Of a stretch of DNA of 64,000 bases, positions 44,984-53,815 are shown piece after piece. Within the stretch, counting starts at the first letter, position 1, and each line of letters opens with the position of its first letter. The notes beneath the pieces are model-generated. The model had not been told where the DNA came from. It was given only the letters and a program-made list of their open reading frames with translations, and did no database searches. Position numbers and translations under genes: made by a program. Source of the stretch: Solibacillus ferritrahens (GTDB lineage Bacteria > Bacillota > Bacilli > Bacillales_A > Planococcaceae). The stretch covers positions 1 through 64,000 of the forward strand of contig NZ_JAXCLE010000005.1 in the NCBI RefSeq assembly GCF_037027585.1, written 5' to 3'.

Positions 44984-46558
44984 ATGTGGGAATCGGTTTA
45001 CTATTACCGTAAGAAAGAAAAGAGACAACAGCACTATAAGCAGGACGTGTTAATTTACGGAGCTACACCAGCAGGCATTACAGCGGCAATTACATTAAAA
45101 AAGAATGGCCATAGTGTGCGTATTGCCGAGTGCAGCCGCTTTATCGGAGGTATGACGACTAGTGGACTGGGAGCGACTGATTTAGGGGCAGAACAGGCGC
45201 TTGGTGGTTTAGCAAAGCAATTTTATGATGAGATAGCACAGCACTATGGAATGGAAAAATGCGTCCGTTTTGAACCACATGTGGCTGAGCGTATTTTTAA
45301 AACATGGCTACAAGAGCAGGAGATTAATGTTCAAACCGAACAATTTATTGAGTCGGCTGTATTGGAAAATCAAAGTATTCAGCAAGTCCGAATGACAGAT
45401 GGAGCTACCTATGAAGCAAAGCAGTTTATTGATGCAAGCTATGAAGGGGATTTGTTGGCACACGCAGGTGTTGAATACATTGTCGGAAGAGAAGCAAGCA
45501 CAGTGTATAAGGAGATTTACAATGGTGTTCAATTTGGTACACAACACCATAAATTTGAAAGTTTTATTGATCCATATATAGAAGAGGGGAATCCAGCAAG
45601 CGGGCTATTATCTGGTATTTCAGAAGAATATGTGACAGAGCATAACGGTGCAGGTGATCATCGTATTCAAGCCTATAATTTCCGAATGTGTTTAACGAAG
45701 GAAGAAAAAGTACCTTTCCCTAAACCTCATGGATATGAGCGCGATTATTATGCTTTGCTGCTACGCTATATAAAGGCAGGACATTGGGATGCAATGAAGT
45801 TACATACACCTTTGATGAATGGAAAGACGGATTTAAACAACCACGGGGCATTTTCAACGGATTTTATCGGGATGAATTATGCATTCCCTGATGCGGATTA
45901 TGAATCAAGGGAAGAAATATACCAGCAGCATGTTACGTATGTCGCAGGATTATTGTATTTCCTTGCCAATGATGAGGAGGTACCGTCCGTTATTCAAGAA
46001 GAAGTAAGGCAGTGGGGATTGGCGGCAGATGAATTCACCGATACAGACAACTGGCCGCGGCAACTTTATATTCGTGAAGCACGGCGAATGATAGGCGAAT
46101 ATGTAATGACTGAACACCATGCGCTACAGCGGGAAATTTGCGAACAACCGATTGCTGTCGCATCATTTCATATGGATTCACATAATTGTCGTCGTGTTGT
46201 TGTCAATGGGCGAGTAATGAATGAAGGCGATATTCAAGTGCCGGTTAAACCATTTATGATTGATCTGCGGGCACTTTTGCCGAAAAAAGAGCACTGTACT
46301 AATTTAATTGTTCCTGTGTGCTTAAGTGCCTCTCATATTGCATATGGCTCCATCCGTATGGAACCAATCTTTATGATGCTCGGACAAGTAGCAGGTGCTG
46401 CAACAGCTTCGGCGATAGTGGAAAGTAAGGCTGTGCAGGACATTTCGTATGAACAATTAAAACAGCAGCTAATCGAGCAAGGGCACGTTGTGGAATGGGA
46501 CGAAAGCTATGTTGATGACCCGTTACGTCGAATGGAAGAAACATTTGGGGGGAAGTAA
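44984..46558 (+). CDS. FAD-dependent oxidoreductase (FAD_oxidored, PF12831 type)
   Basis: A 524-residue protein. The FAD-binding start DVLIYGATPAGITAAITLKK follows an unusually basic N-terminal 20 residues. GGMTTSGLGATDLG and FIDASYEGDLLAHAGVEY are typical of this family, which is common in carbohydrate-degradation clusters of Planctomycetes, Bacteroidetes and Paenibacillus. It has no signal peptide. The start is one base after the preceding stop. The substrate is unknown; oxidation of a sugar-derived compound is inferred. Confidence 0.78.
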   Translation: MWESVYYYRKKEKRQQHYKQDVLIYGATPAGITAAITLKKNGHSVRIAECSRFIGGMTTSGLGATDLGAEQALGGLAKQFYDEIAQHYGMEKCVRFEPHVAERIFKTWLQEQEINVQTEQFIESAVLENQSIQQVRMTDGATYEAKQFIDASYEGDLLAHAGVEYIVGREASTVYKEIYNGVQFGTQHHKFESFIDPYIEEGNPASGLLSGISEEYVTEHNGAGDHRIQAYNFRMCLTKEEKVPFPKPHGYERDYYALLLRYIKAGHWDAMKLHTPLMNGKTDLNNHGAFSTDFIGMNYAFPDADYESREEIYQQHVTYVAGLLYFLANDEEVPSVIQEEVRQWGLAADEFTDTDNWPRQLYIREARRMIGEYVMTEHHALQREICEQPIAVASFHMDSHNCRRVVVNGRVMNEGDIQVPVKPFMIDLRALLPKKEHCTNLIVPVCLSASHIAYGSIRMEPIFMMLGQVAGAATASAIVESKAVQDISYEQLKQQLIEQGHVVEWDESYVDDPLRRMEETFGGK

Positions 46559-46559
46559 A

Positions 46560-47498
46560 ATGCTAAAGTCAGTAACAAAGGAATATCACAAGGAAATCCT
46601 GGATTTATGGAATACGTGTTTACCTGATTTTAGGCTGACAGATCGCTTGCTTGAACAGAATACGTGGCAATCGCCATATGTTTTACACGAAGGAAGCGCA
46701 CTAAAGGAAGTGGACGGTAAAGTTGTTGGTGTGGTCATTGCAAAAATGTGGCATGAAACACATGGTATTTCTTTAAATATGGAACATGGCTGGATTCAAA
46801 TGTTGCTTGTGCACCCGGATTACCGTCAGCAGGAAATTGGAACGGAGCTTTATAAATTTGCAGAACAGGCACTTTTGAAAAATGGTGTGAAAAAAATACA
46901 AATCGGTGGGGATTTAGGGCACTTATTATGTGGAGTCCCGCTTGCACATCAGGCAGGTGTGGCGTTTGCAGAAATGTTTGGCTTTAAACAAGTTGTTGAA
47001 AGTGTAGATTTCACAAAATCGATTACTGAACCACTATCCCTTCCAGAAAAAGACAATGTCGAATTTGTTCTATTAGAGAAGGATGAGCAACAGCAGTTAT
47101 TGGAGTTTATGGAACAATCGTTTCCAGGGCGTTGGACATTTGAGGCATATGATTATTTTGCCCAAGGTGGTACCGGGAGAGATTATGTCGTTGTGAAATG
47201 GGAAGGCAAGATTGTTGGCTTCTGTCGAATAAATGATGAACTCAGCGCCTGGAAAGGACCGAATTACAACTGGGCAGAGCAGTTTGACCAATTAGGCGGT
47301 ATTGGTCCATTAGGGGTAAATGAGGATTACAGAAAGTATGGATTAGGAAGAGCCGTAATCGAAGCAGCAGAATTTTATTTACAACAGCGCGGTAAAAAGA
47401 CATTCTTTATTGACTGGACAGATTTAATCGCCTTTTATGAAAAACTAGGCTATACGGTTTGGAAAAACTACGGAATTTTTGTAAAGCAGGTGGACTGA
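46560..47498 (+). CDS. Double GNAT N-acetyltransferase
   Basis: About 312 residues with two GNAT domains. The first has the acetyl-CoA loop LVHPDYRQQEIGTELYKFAE (about residues 82-101) and the second GVNEDYRKYGLGRAVIEAAE (about 257-276). The ATG at 46560 follows TTTGGGGGGAAG and begins one base after the FAD gene stop; the frame runs upstream to 46488. Acetylation of an amino sugar is possible, but the substrate is not known. Confidence 0.78.
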   Translation: MLKSVTKEYHKEILDLWNTCLPDFRLTDRLLEQNTWQSPYVLHEGSALKEVDGKVVGVVIAKMWHETHGISLNMEHGWIQMLLVHPDYRQQEIGTELYKFAEQALLKNGVKKIQIGGDLGHLLCGVPLAHQAGVAFAEMFGFKQVVESVDFTKSITEPLSLPEKDNVEFVLLEKDEQQQLLEFMEQSFPGRWTFEAYDYFAQGGTGRDYVVVKWEGKIVGFCRINDELSAWKGPNYNWAEQFDQLGGIGPLGVNEDYRKYGLGRAVIEAAEFYLQQRGKKTFFIDWTDLIAFYEKLGYTVWKNYGIFVKQVD

Positions 47499-48359
47499 AT
47501 GTGGATTTTAAGTGCTGATATCGGTGGAACAAAATTAGCACTTGCTTTATCGAAGCAAGAACAGCCGGAGCAATTAGTAAAACAAATGGAAGTAAAGAGC
47601 CCCCAGCAATCTGAACCTTTATTTGATGCGATTATTTCAGGTTTTAATGAGCTTCTTGCAGGAGAAGATGGGCATATTGTAAAAGTTGCGGTTGGATTAC
47701 CAGGTATATTGGATTTACATCAGGGACTTGTAGTACATCAGCAAAATTTACCTTGGCGTAACTTTCCGCTCGTTCAAAAACTTCAAGAGGTGTATCCACA
47801 AGCTCATATTATTATGGAAACGGACATGATGACTGCAGCTAACGGTGAATATAAAATCCGCCGTTTTGAAAAAGAAACATTTATTTACGTAACAGTGAGT
47901 ACAGGAATTGCCTGCTGTATGATACATGATGGACAATTTATGAGAGGTGCCGGAGTTCCAGGCGAAATCGGCTTTTCGCTATCAAGCTCGGGGGACTTTT
48001 TTGAAGATGTATGTGCTGGACCAGGATTATTAAAGATTTTACAGCACCATACTAAAGAAGAGAGGACATTGCCTGAGTTTTTTGCCCGTTATTACAAGCA
48101 GGATGAACTTATCGTGCCACTTATTCATGAATGGCAACGGGAAATTGCTCAAAAGATTCATAGTTTCATCCTTTTAGTAGATCCCCATGTCATTGTACTC
48201 GGTGGTGGAATTATGAATCATCAACCGCAAATTGTGGAGGAAATTTCTCATTTGGTCGATCAGTATTTTAGTTTGCCATTTTTTGAACATAAAAAAGGTC
48301 GAGTACAAGCGAGCTTAAATAAAGGCAATGCGGGTTTGATTGGTGCAGCATTGCTTTAA
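47499..48359 (+). CDS. ROK-family kinase-like protein without the zinc motif
   Basis: A 286-residue protein. ADIGGTKLALAL is the phosphate-1 motif, PGILDLHQGLV and VETD-like METDMMTAANGEY follow, and VIVLGGGIMN is the adenosine site. GAGVPGEIGFSLS replaces the usual ExGH, and the CxCGxxGCxE zinc cluster is absent. It starts one base after the upstream stop. It could be a sugar kinase of the zinc-free subgroup or a regulatory protein; no HTH is present. Confidence 0.78.
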   Translation: MWILSADIGGTKLALALSKQEQPEQLVKQMEVKSPQQSEPLFDAIISGFNELLAGEDGHIVKVAVGLPGILDLHQGLVVHQQNLPWRNFPLVQKLQEVYPQAHIIMETDMMTAANGEYKIRRFEKETFIYVTVSTGIACCMIHDGQFMRGAGVPGEIGFSLSSSGDFFEDVCAGPGLLKILQHHTKEERTLPEFFARYYKQDELIVPLIHEWQREIAQKIHSFILLVDPHVIVLGGGIMNHQPQIVEEISHLVDQYFSLPFFEHKKGRVQASLNKGNAGLIGAALL

Positions 48360-48362
48360 ACT

Positions 48363-48404
48363 ATAGAAGAAGCATTCAGAAAATCCGAATGCTTCTTTTT
48401 ATAG
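48363..48404. terminator. Bidirectional terminator
   Basis: AGAAGCATTC and GAATGCTTCT (about 48368-48377 with 48387-48396) form a hairpin with T residues on the plus side. It lies between the convergent ROK and ATPase genes. Confidence 0.85.
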
Positions 48405-48413
48405 TTGTATTAC

Positions 48414-49496
48414 TTAACGAATACGGATTTCTGTCGCTGGATCGAAGAAGTGGGCCTTTGCCAAGTTGAAGTTAAGTGGAAGCTCCTGCCCCATAGCAAC
48501 ATCCGCATCCGCATGAATTTTACCGACAAATTGCTGATCGGCGATTGTTGCATAAACAATCATTTCCGCACCGGTTAATTCACTAACTTGTACTTTAGTT
48601 GTTACAAGGGTACTTGAATCCTGTTTATTGCCATCGTTAATATCCTCTGGACGAATTCCTAGTATAATTTCGCGGTTTACATAGTTTTGATCTTTCAATA
48701 TTTTCAGCTTTTCGTCCGGAATTCGGACTTTCTCATTAGCAATTTCGAAATAGTCACCTACTACATTACCACGGAGGAAATTCATAGCTGGAGAACCAAT
48801 AAATCCACCGACAAATACGTTTTCAGGTGTATCATATACTTCACGTGGAATACCGATTTGCTGAATAATGCCATCCTTCATTACGACAATACGTGAGGCC
48901 ATAGTCATCGCTTCTGTTTGGTCATGGGTTACATAAATAGTTGTTGTGTTTAAACGATAGTGGAGCTTCGTAATTTCAGAACGCATTTGGACACGAAGTT
49001 TTGCATCCAGGTTCGATAAAGGCTCATCCATTAAAAACAGCTTTGCATCACGAACAATTGCACGCCCTAATGCAACACGCTGACGTTGCCCTCCAGAAAG
49101 GGATTTTGGCTTTTTATCCAATAAGTCCGTTAACCCTAAAATGGCAGCAGCTTCACGTACTTTAACATCGATTTGCTCTTTTGAAAATTTACGCAGCTTT
49201 AAGCCAAACGCCATATTGTCGTAAACATTCATATGGGGGTATAGCGCATAGTTTTGGAAAACCATTGCAATATCGCGGTCTTTCGGTTCTACTTCATTGA
49301 CTCGTTTGCCGTCTATACGTAACTCACCATCTGATATCGATTCAAGACCAGCAACCATCCGCAATGTTGTAGATTTCCCGCATCCTGATGGACCGACAAG
49401 AACTAAAAATTCACCGGGTTCAACCTTTAAATGAAAATTTTCAACGGCTACATAGCCATCTGGATAACGTTTTACAAGATGATCAAAATCTAACAT
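48414..49496 (-). CDS. msmX: MsmX/UgpC-type carbohydrate ABC transporter ATPase
   Basis: A 360-residue ATPase. Walker A is GPSGCGKSTT (near residue 35), the signature LSGGQRQR, Walker B LFLMDEPLSNLDA, and TOBE domains fill residues about 240-360. In Bacillus, MsmX serves several sugar importers. The importer encoded at 32303-35424 lacks an ATPase, so this one probably powers it and maybe others. It is on the opposite strand from the sugar locus and has its own RBS (GGGGGG). Confidence 0.88.
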   Translation of the reverse strand: MLDFDHLVKRYPDGYVAVENFHLKVEPGEFLVLVGPSGCGKSTTLRMVAGLESISDGELRIDGKRVNEVEPKDRDIAMVFQNYALYPHMNVYDNMAFGLKLRKFSKEQIDVKVREAAAILGLTDLLDKKPKSLSGGQRQRVALGRAIVRDAKLFLMDEPLSNLDAKLRVQMRSEITKLHYRLNTTTIYVTHDQTEAMTMASRIVVMKDGIIQQIGIPREVYDTPENVFVGGFIGSPAMNFLRGNVVGDYFEIANEKVRIPDEKLKILKDQNYVNREIILGIRPEDINDGNKQDSSTLVTTKVQVSELTGAEMIVYATIADQQFVGKIHADADVAMGQELPLNFNLAKAHFFDPATEIRIR

Positions 49497-49571
49497 AAAA
49501 ACCAGTCCCCCCTTTTTTCATATTATAAAAGATTAGAAGTGAACTGCCTTTGTGCAATGTGCTTAATATTT

Positions 49572-50423
49572 TCATGAATATTTCGTCAATTTTTGCAATT
49601 GGGCCGCTAAATAGGCTAATAGCAAGTCTTCATTGCGCCTTAAATCCAAAGCTGTCTCTTCTGAATAACGCTGTACTCGATATAATAATGTATTGCGATG
49701 GATATGTAATTCTTTCGCGGCCGAGGACATGTTTCCATTATGGATGAATAATGTTGTAATGGTAGTGATCATCTCTTCATTTAAATCAGTGAGCAATGTA
49801 AGTTTTAAGTACTGCTGTATCGGCGTGTTCAGATAAAGTGGCAGTAAGCTTTGAAAGCTTTCCGTAAATGTATAAATCGTTTGGTATTGCAGATTTTGAA
49901 TGGATTGGAATATTTTTTGTTCTGACTTAAAGGATGTATGGAGCATTTCAGTAACCGGAAGTATTTGCCCTATAAAAAGTTGTCCATGCAAATAAAAATC
50001 ATTTTCCAGTATTGCTAGAAATCCTTCTAGTTCTTCCAAAGAATAGTCTTTAAATAAAATAATCCAAAATGTATCAGAAGAAACTTCAAGTAAATAAGCA
50101 TCGTGCATAAAGAACAGCTCAACCGCATCTCTTAATTGATGCGCATCTTTCTTTGCGTGATATTGTAAAATGCGAACGGAAGAATAGGGGGTCTCCTTAG
50201 GAACTATCCCTTGCGTCAATAAAAGTAGCCAAGGGTCAACTTGCTCAGTACATTCAGTGTAAAAATGTTTCAGGTATAGGGAATCTCGTACTGTTATTTC
50301 ACTTTTAGCGATTTCATACCAACATGTATTAGTAGAATCATAAAAAATAGACGTTGCAAAATTTTGGCGTGTCGGATATATGTGATGTATTTTTAGGGAA
50401 GGAAATAGTTGTGCAAGTTGCAT
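49572..50423 (-). CDS. PucR/CdaR-type transcriptional regulator
   Basis: A 283-residue protein with a C-terminal PucR-type helix-turn-helix (about 225-280): NGNMSSAAKELHIHRNTLLY, then RVQRYSEETALDL. The N-terminal 200 residues are divergent and probably a sensor. In B. subtilis the proline regulator PutR is a PucR-family protein, and the put genes lie about 0.5 kb away here. It also sits next to the ATPase gene. Either association is possible. Confidence 0.75.
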   Translation of the reverse strand: MQLAQLFPSLKIHHIYPTRQNFATSIFYDSTNTCWYEIAKSEITVRDSLYLKHFYTECTEQVDPWLLLLTQGIVPKETPYSSVRILQYHAKKDAHQLRDAVELFFMHDAYLLEVSSDTFWIILFKDYSLEELEGFLAILENDFYLHGQLFIGQILPVTEMLHTSFKSEQKIFQSIQNLQYQTIYTFTESFQSLLPLYLNTPIQQYLKLTLLTDLNEEMITTITTLFIHNGNMSSAAKELHIHRNTLLYRVQRYSEETALDLRRNEDLLLAYLAAQLQKLTKYS

Positions 50424-50458
50424 AGTAAAGCCTCCTTTTATACAAAATTAAGCATAGA

Positions 50459-50503
50459 AAAAGCGAATTTAGTAGAGAATATAACTAAATACGCTTTTAT
50501 TGT
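50459..50503 (-). terminator. Terminator downstream of the YbjQ-like gene
   Basis: AAAAGCG-A-ATTTAGT (50459-50473) pairs with ACTAAAT-A-CGCTTTT (50484-50498), with one mismatch. On the minus strand it is followed by TTTTTC. Confidence 0.75.
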
Positions 50504-50522
50504 ATCATTTTATTATCAATAA

Positions 50523-50837
50523 TTATCGAATTGTTACCGCTGTACCTGTAGCGACACACATCATCATGCCTTCACGCAGTGTTTCAAAGTCAAGATCTAC
50601 AGCGATAATGGCATTTGCACCCATACTACGTGCACGATCAGTCATTTCCTGAATGGCAATTTTACGACCTTCCGCCAATTTATCTTCATATGAGGCACTT
50701 CGACCACCGACAATATCCGTAACAGATGCGAAAATATCCCGTACGATATTAGCTCCCATTATTGCTTCACCGGATACAATGCCATGATACGTTTCGATTG
50801 ATTTACCTTCAATCGTATTTGTTGTAACAACTAACAT
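50523..50837 (-). CDS. YbjQ/UPF0145 family protein
   Basis: A 104-residue protein matching the UPF0145 family: MLVVTTNTIEGKSIETYHGI at the start, GANIVRDIFASVTDIVGGRS, and MGANAIIAVDLDFE. The family forms small oligomeric barrels and has no agreed function. It is a monocistronic gene between putP and the PucR-type regulator, with an AGGAG RBS. Confidence 0.88.
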   Translation of the reverse strand: MLVVTTNTIEGKSIETYHGIVSGEAIMGANIVRDIFASVTDIVGGRSASYEDKLAEGRKIAIQEMTDRARSMGANAIIAVDLDFETLREGMMMCVATGTAVTIR

Positions 50838-50915
50838 AAAAGCACTCCTTTAATTGTAATGGTTACTTATACGAGGAAGAATCATAAAAGGTTTCGTTGA
50901 TCGTAGAAAATTAAA

Positions 50916-50947
50916 AACGGCATGCATCTTTCAAAATGCATACCGTT
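50916..50947 (-). terminator. Terminator downstream of putP
   Basis: AACGG and ATGCAT pair with ATGCAT and CCGTT, with one mismatch (50916-50927 with 50936-50947). On the minus strand it ends in TTTTTAATTTT. Confidence 0.85.
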
Positions 50948-50953
50948 CTGCTA

Positions 50954-52441
50954 CTATTTGTGTTCTTCTTTTAAAATACGTTGAGTTTCATTGAATTCTT
51001 CTTCAATTTCTGAATTTGGCTTATAAGTTAGTAAACTTACAACAACTGCTACTACAAGACACGCAATAAATCCTGGAACGATTTCATAGAGCATGCTCTT
51101 TAAGCTTTCTGTACGCCCCCAAACAAATACAACAGCCGCACCAGCAACCATACCAGCAAGTGCACCATAATTTGTAAGCCTGCGCCAGAATAATGAAAGT
51201 AAAATGATCGGACCGAATGCAGCACCGAAGCCTGCCCATGCAAATGAAACTAAGTCTAAAATTGTGCGTTCTGGATTCCATGCTACAATTGCAGCAAAAA
51301 TCGATACGAAAAGTACAGCAACACGTCCTAAAAATACGTAATGTTTATCTGTCGCAGTTTTGTTAAATAGAGCTTTATAAATATCCTCAATAAGTGCTGA
51401 AGAAGTTACGATCAGTTGCGAAGAAATTGTACTCATAACTGCTGCTAAAATTGCCGCAAGAACAATACCGGCAATGAACGGGTGGAATAAAATTTGCCCT
51501 AATACGATAAATACCGTTTCAGCATCTTTTAATTCTGTACCTTGTTGCTGGAAGTAGGCAACACCGACTAATGCTGTTGCAAGCGCGCCTAGTAAACTGA
51601 AAATCATCCAGCCAATTCCGATACGTCGGGCGCTTTTCGTCTCTTTTACAGATGTAATCGCCATAAAGCGCACAATAATATGTGGCTGACCGAAATAACC
51701 AAGTCCCCAGGCAAGTGAAGAAATTATGGCCGCTGCCGTTGCAGTAGAAGGAAGAAGGCTCAACATCTCCGGGTCTACCGCTTTAATTGATTCAATTGTT
51801 TCACCTAGACCACCTGTTAAGAAAATACCGAATGCAGGAACGGCGATTAATGTAATAACCATAATAATTCCTTGGATAACATCTGTATAACTAACAGCTA
51901 AAAAACCGCCAAATAAAGTATAGGCAACTACTACAGCCGAGACGAAAATAAGTCCTGTATGATAATCCATTCCGAATGAACTTTCAAAAAACTTACCACC
52001 AGAAACCATCCCTGATGATACGTAAAATGTAAAGAATACTAAAATAATAATACCTGAAGCAATACGCAATAGTTTTGTATTATCACGTAAACGATTATCA
52101 AGATAACTTGGTATTGTAATCGAATCCTTAGTTACTTGTGTATAAACACGTAAGCGAGGTGCTACGAGTAACCAGTTTAAATAAGCACCGATTGTTAAAC
52201 CGATAGCAATCCAGGCCTCTACTAATCCTGATAAATAAATTGCACCAGGTAGCCCCATTAATAGCCAGGCGGACATATCAGCCGCACCAGCACTTAATGC
52301 AGTTACAGCCGCACCAAGTCCACGACCACCTAACATATAATCCGTTAAGTTGCTCGTTTTACGGAACGCATACCATCCAATTCCGAGCATGGCTACCATG
52401 TAAATAATAATGGCTAATAATTGATAACTGTAATCAGACAT
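50954..52441 (-). CDS. putP: Sodium/proline symporter PutP/OpuE
   Basis: A 495-residue SSS-family symporter with about 13 membrane segments. MLGGRGLGAAVTALSAGAAD and MSAWLLMGLPGA are typical sodium-site regions, and WGLGYFGQPHIIVRFMAI is also conserved. It imports proline for catabolism (PutP) or osmoprotection (OpuE). Its position next to putB favours catabolism. A 93-bp gap separates it from putB. A weak operator-like half site lies at 52508-52524. Confidence 0.9.
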   Translation of the reverse strand: MSDYSYQLLAIIIYMVAMLGIGWYAFRKTSNLTDYMLGGRGLGAAVTALSAGAADMSAWLLMGLPGAIYLSGLVEAWIAIGLTIGAYLNWLLVAPRLRVYTQVTKDSITIPSYLDNRLRDNTKLLRIASGIIILVFFTFYVSSGMVSGGKFFESSFGMDYHTGLIFVSAVVVAYTLFGGFLAVSYTDVIQGIIMVITLIAVPAFGIFLTGGLGETIESIKAVDPEMLSLLPSTATAAAIISSLAWGLGYFGQPHIIVRFMAITSVKETKSARRIGIGWMIFSLLGALATALVGVAYFQQQGTELKDAETVFIVLGQILFHPFIAGIVLAAILAAVMSTISSQLIVTSSALIEDIYKALFNKTATDKHYVFLGRVAVLFVSIFAAIVAWNPERTILDLVSFAWAGFGAAFGPIILLSLFWRRLTNYGALAGMVAGAAVVFVWGRTESLKSMLYEIVPGFIACLVVAVVVSLLTYKPNSEIEEEFNETQRILKEEHK

Positions 52442-52534
52442 AAAAGCAGCTCCTTTATAGATAAATTTTTAATAATTTCAGCATACAACACTAGGAAATA
52501 CCGTCAATGCATTATAATTTGGCGTCTCCGCTAA

Positions 52535-53509
52535 CTATTTCTTCCTTTTTGTTAAGCGACCTGCTAAAAAAGCACCAGTAGCGACTGCTAAAATAGTATT
52601 CGTCTTTTTAGTGAATACTTGCTTTGTAACTAGTGAAAGATTTTGAGGGCGCTCAGCTAAACGGCGCATAAAATAGCCGTACCAGTCATTACCAAAAGGA
52701 ACGTATGTACAGAAGTTATACCCTTCTTTAGCTAGACTTAGTTGCATTTCTTTGCGGAAACCGTACAGCATTTGGAATTCAAACTTTTCATAAGGTATAT
52801 TATGTTGTGCAACAAATTGTCTGACGTGATTAATAACATTATGATCATGTGTTGCAATAGAAGTAAATTTGCCATGTAGTAAATGATATTCAATTTGCTC
52901 GATAAATTTGCGGTCAATATCGGTTTTATTTTGGTATGCGACCGACTCATCTTCTTTGTAGGCCCCTTTTACAAGACGTAAACGGTAATCCTTATAGCGT
53001 TCTACATTTTCATCCGATTCAAAGAAGTATGCCTGAATAACTGTTCCTACATTGTCATATTGTGCATGAATTTTCTCCAAAAGTTCAAATGATGGATGTA
53101 AGCGTGCATAGTTCTCCATATCGAAGTTAACAAATATTTGATATTCGTTTGCCAGTGAAACAATTTCCATTAAGTTTTCATAGCAGAATTCATAATCAAT
53201 ATCCAATCCGAGCTGTGATGGTTTTAACGAAATATGTGCATCTAGATTTTCACTATGGATACGCTCTATTACAGCTAAAATTTGTTCTTTAGCAGCTAAT
53301 GCAGCCGATCTTTCAAAAACAAATTCTCCAAGATTATCCACTGTGCAGGAAATTCCTTGCGCATTTAACTGCTTAATACTCGCAACTACCTCATCGATAT
53401 TTGTACCTGCAACGACACTTTGCGCCCCGAACTTAAAACCATACTTTTGGGCTGCGGAATTTAATGTCTGATTCTCGGAAAGTGCGATAAAAAAGTCCTT
53501 TAATGACAT
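52535..53509 (-). CDS. putB: Proline dehydrogenase
   Basis: A 324-residue FAD-dependent PRODH that converts proline to P5C. HISLKPSQLGLD, RLRLVKGAYKE and SIATHDHNVI are family signatures, and FQMLYGFRKEMQLSLA and YVPFG...YFMRRLAERPQN complete the barrel with the RRxxER-like substrate motif. The last 30 residues are a hydrophobic/basic tail, AVATGAFLAGRLTKRKK. RBS TAGGAGG. It supplies P5C to the dehydrogenase at 55280. Confidence 0.94.
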   Translation of the reverse strand: MSLKDFFIALSENQTLNSAAQKYGFKFGAQSVVAGTNIDEVVASIKQLNAQGISCTVDNLGEFVFERSAALAAKEQILAVIERIHSENLDAHISLKPSQLGLDIDYEFCYENLMEIVSLANEYQIFVNFDMENYARLHPSFELLEKIHAQYDNVGTVIQAYFFESDENVERYKDYRLRLVKGAYKEDESVAYQNKTDIDRKFIEQIEYHLLHGKFTSIATHDHNVINHVRQFVAQHNIPYEKFEFQMLYGFRKEMQLSLAKEGYNFCTYVPFGNDWYGYFMRRLAERPQNLSLVTKQVFTKKTNTILAVATGAFLAGRLTKRKK

Positions 53510-53718
53510 TTTGATTAATCCTCCTAAGTGAAAAAATTATTTTATTGTTATTGAGGAGAGTATAAAACAAAATATTCAAAAAAGGAAATGGAATTTGAGT
53601 AAATAAATGTTTGTAAGAAGAAAAAGTGAGGAATATCAAGGAGTTTTATACAAAAAAACTTTCGTGGTATATCTTTATTAGACGTAATTATGCTATAAAA
53701 TACATGAATTTAATTTGG

Positions 53719-53735
53719 TGCATTATAATATTGCA
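53719..53735. promoter_or_regulatory. Putative proline-catabolism operator, copy 1
   Basis: TGCATTATAATATTGCA, 210 bp upstream of putB. It matches the motif upstream of the P5C dehydrogenase gene at 55196-55212 with two differences. Confidence 0.55.
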
Positions 53736-53743
53736 TCCTCGAA

Positions 53744-53777
53744 CCAAAAAAGAAAGACCTAGTAAATAAGGTCTTTC
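53744..53777 (-). terminator. Terminator of the TyrR-like regulator gene
   Basis: GAAAGACCT (53752-53760) pairs perfectly with AGGTCTTTC (53769-53777). On the minus strand it is followed by TTTTTT. Confidence 0.88.
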
Positions 53778-53815
53778 GATTGGTAAAAAATATAAAATTT
53801 TTCCATGTATATTAA

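Larger units (their letters stand above)
53510..53815. other. Regulatory region upstream of putB
   Basis: No gene here. It holds the putB RBS, a long AT-rich leader or promoter region on the minus strand, the TGCA-N9-TGCA motif at 53719-53735 and the terminator at 53744-53777. A -10 cannot be chosen with confidence. Confidence 0.5.
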
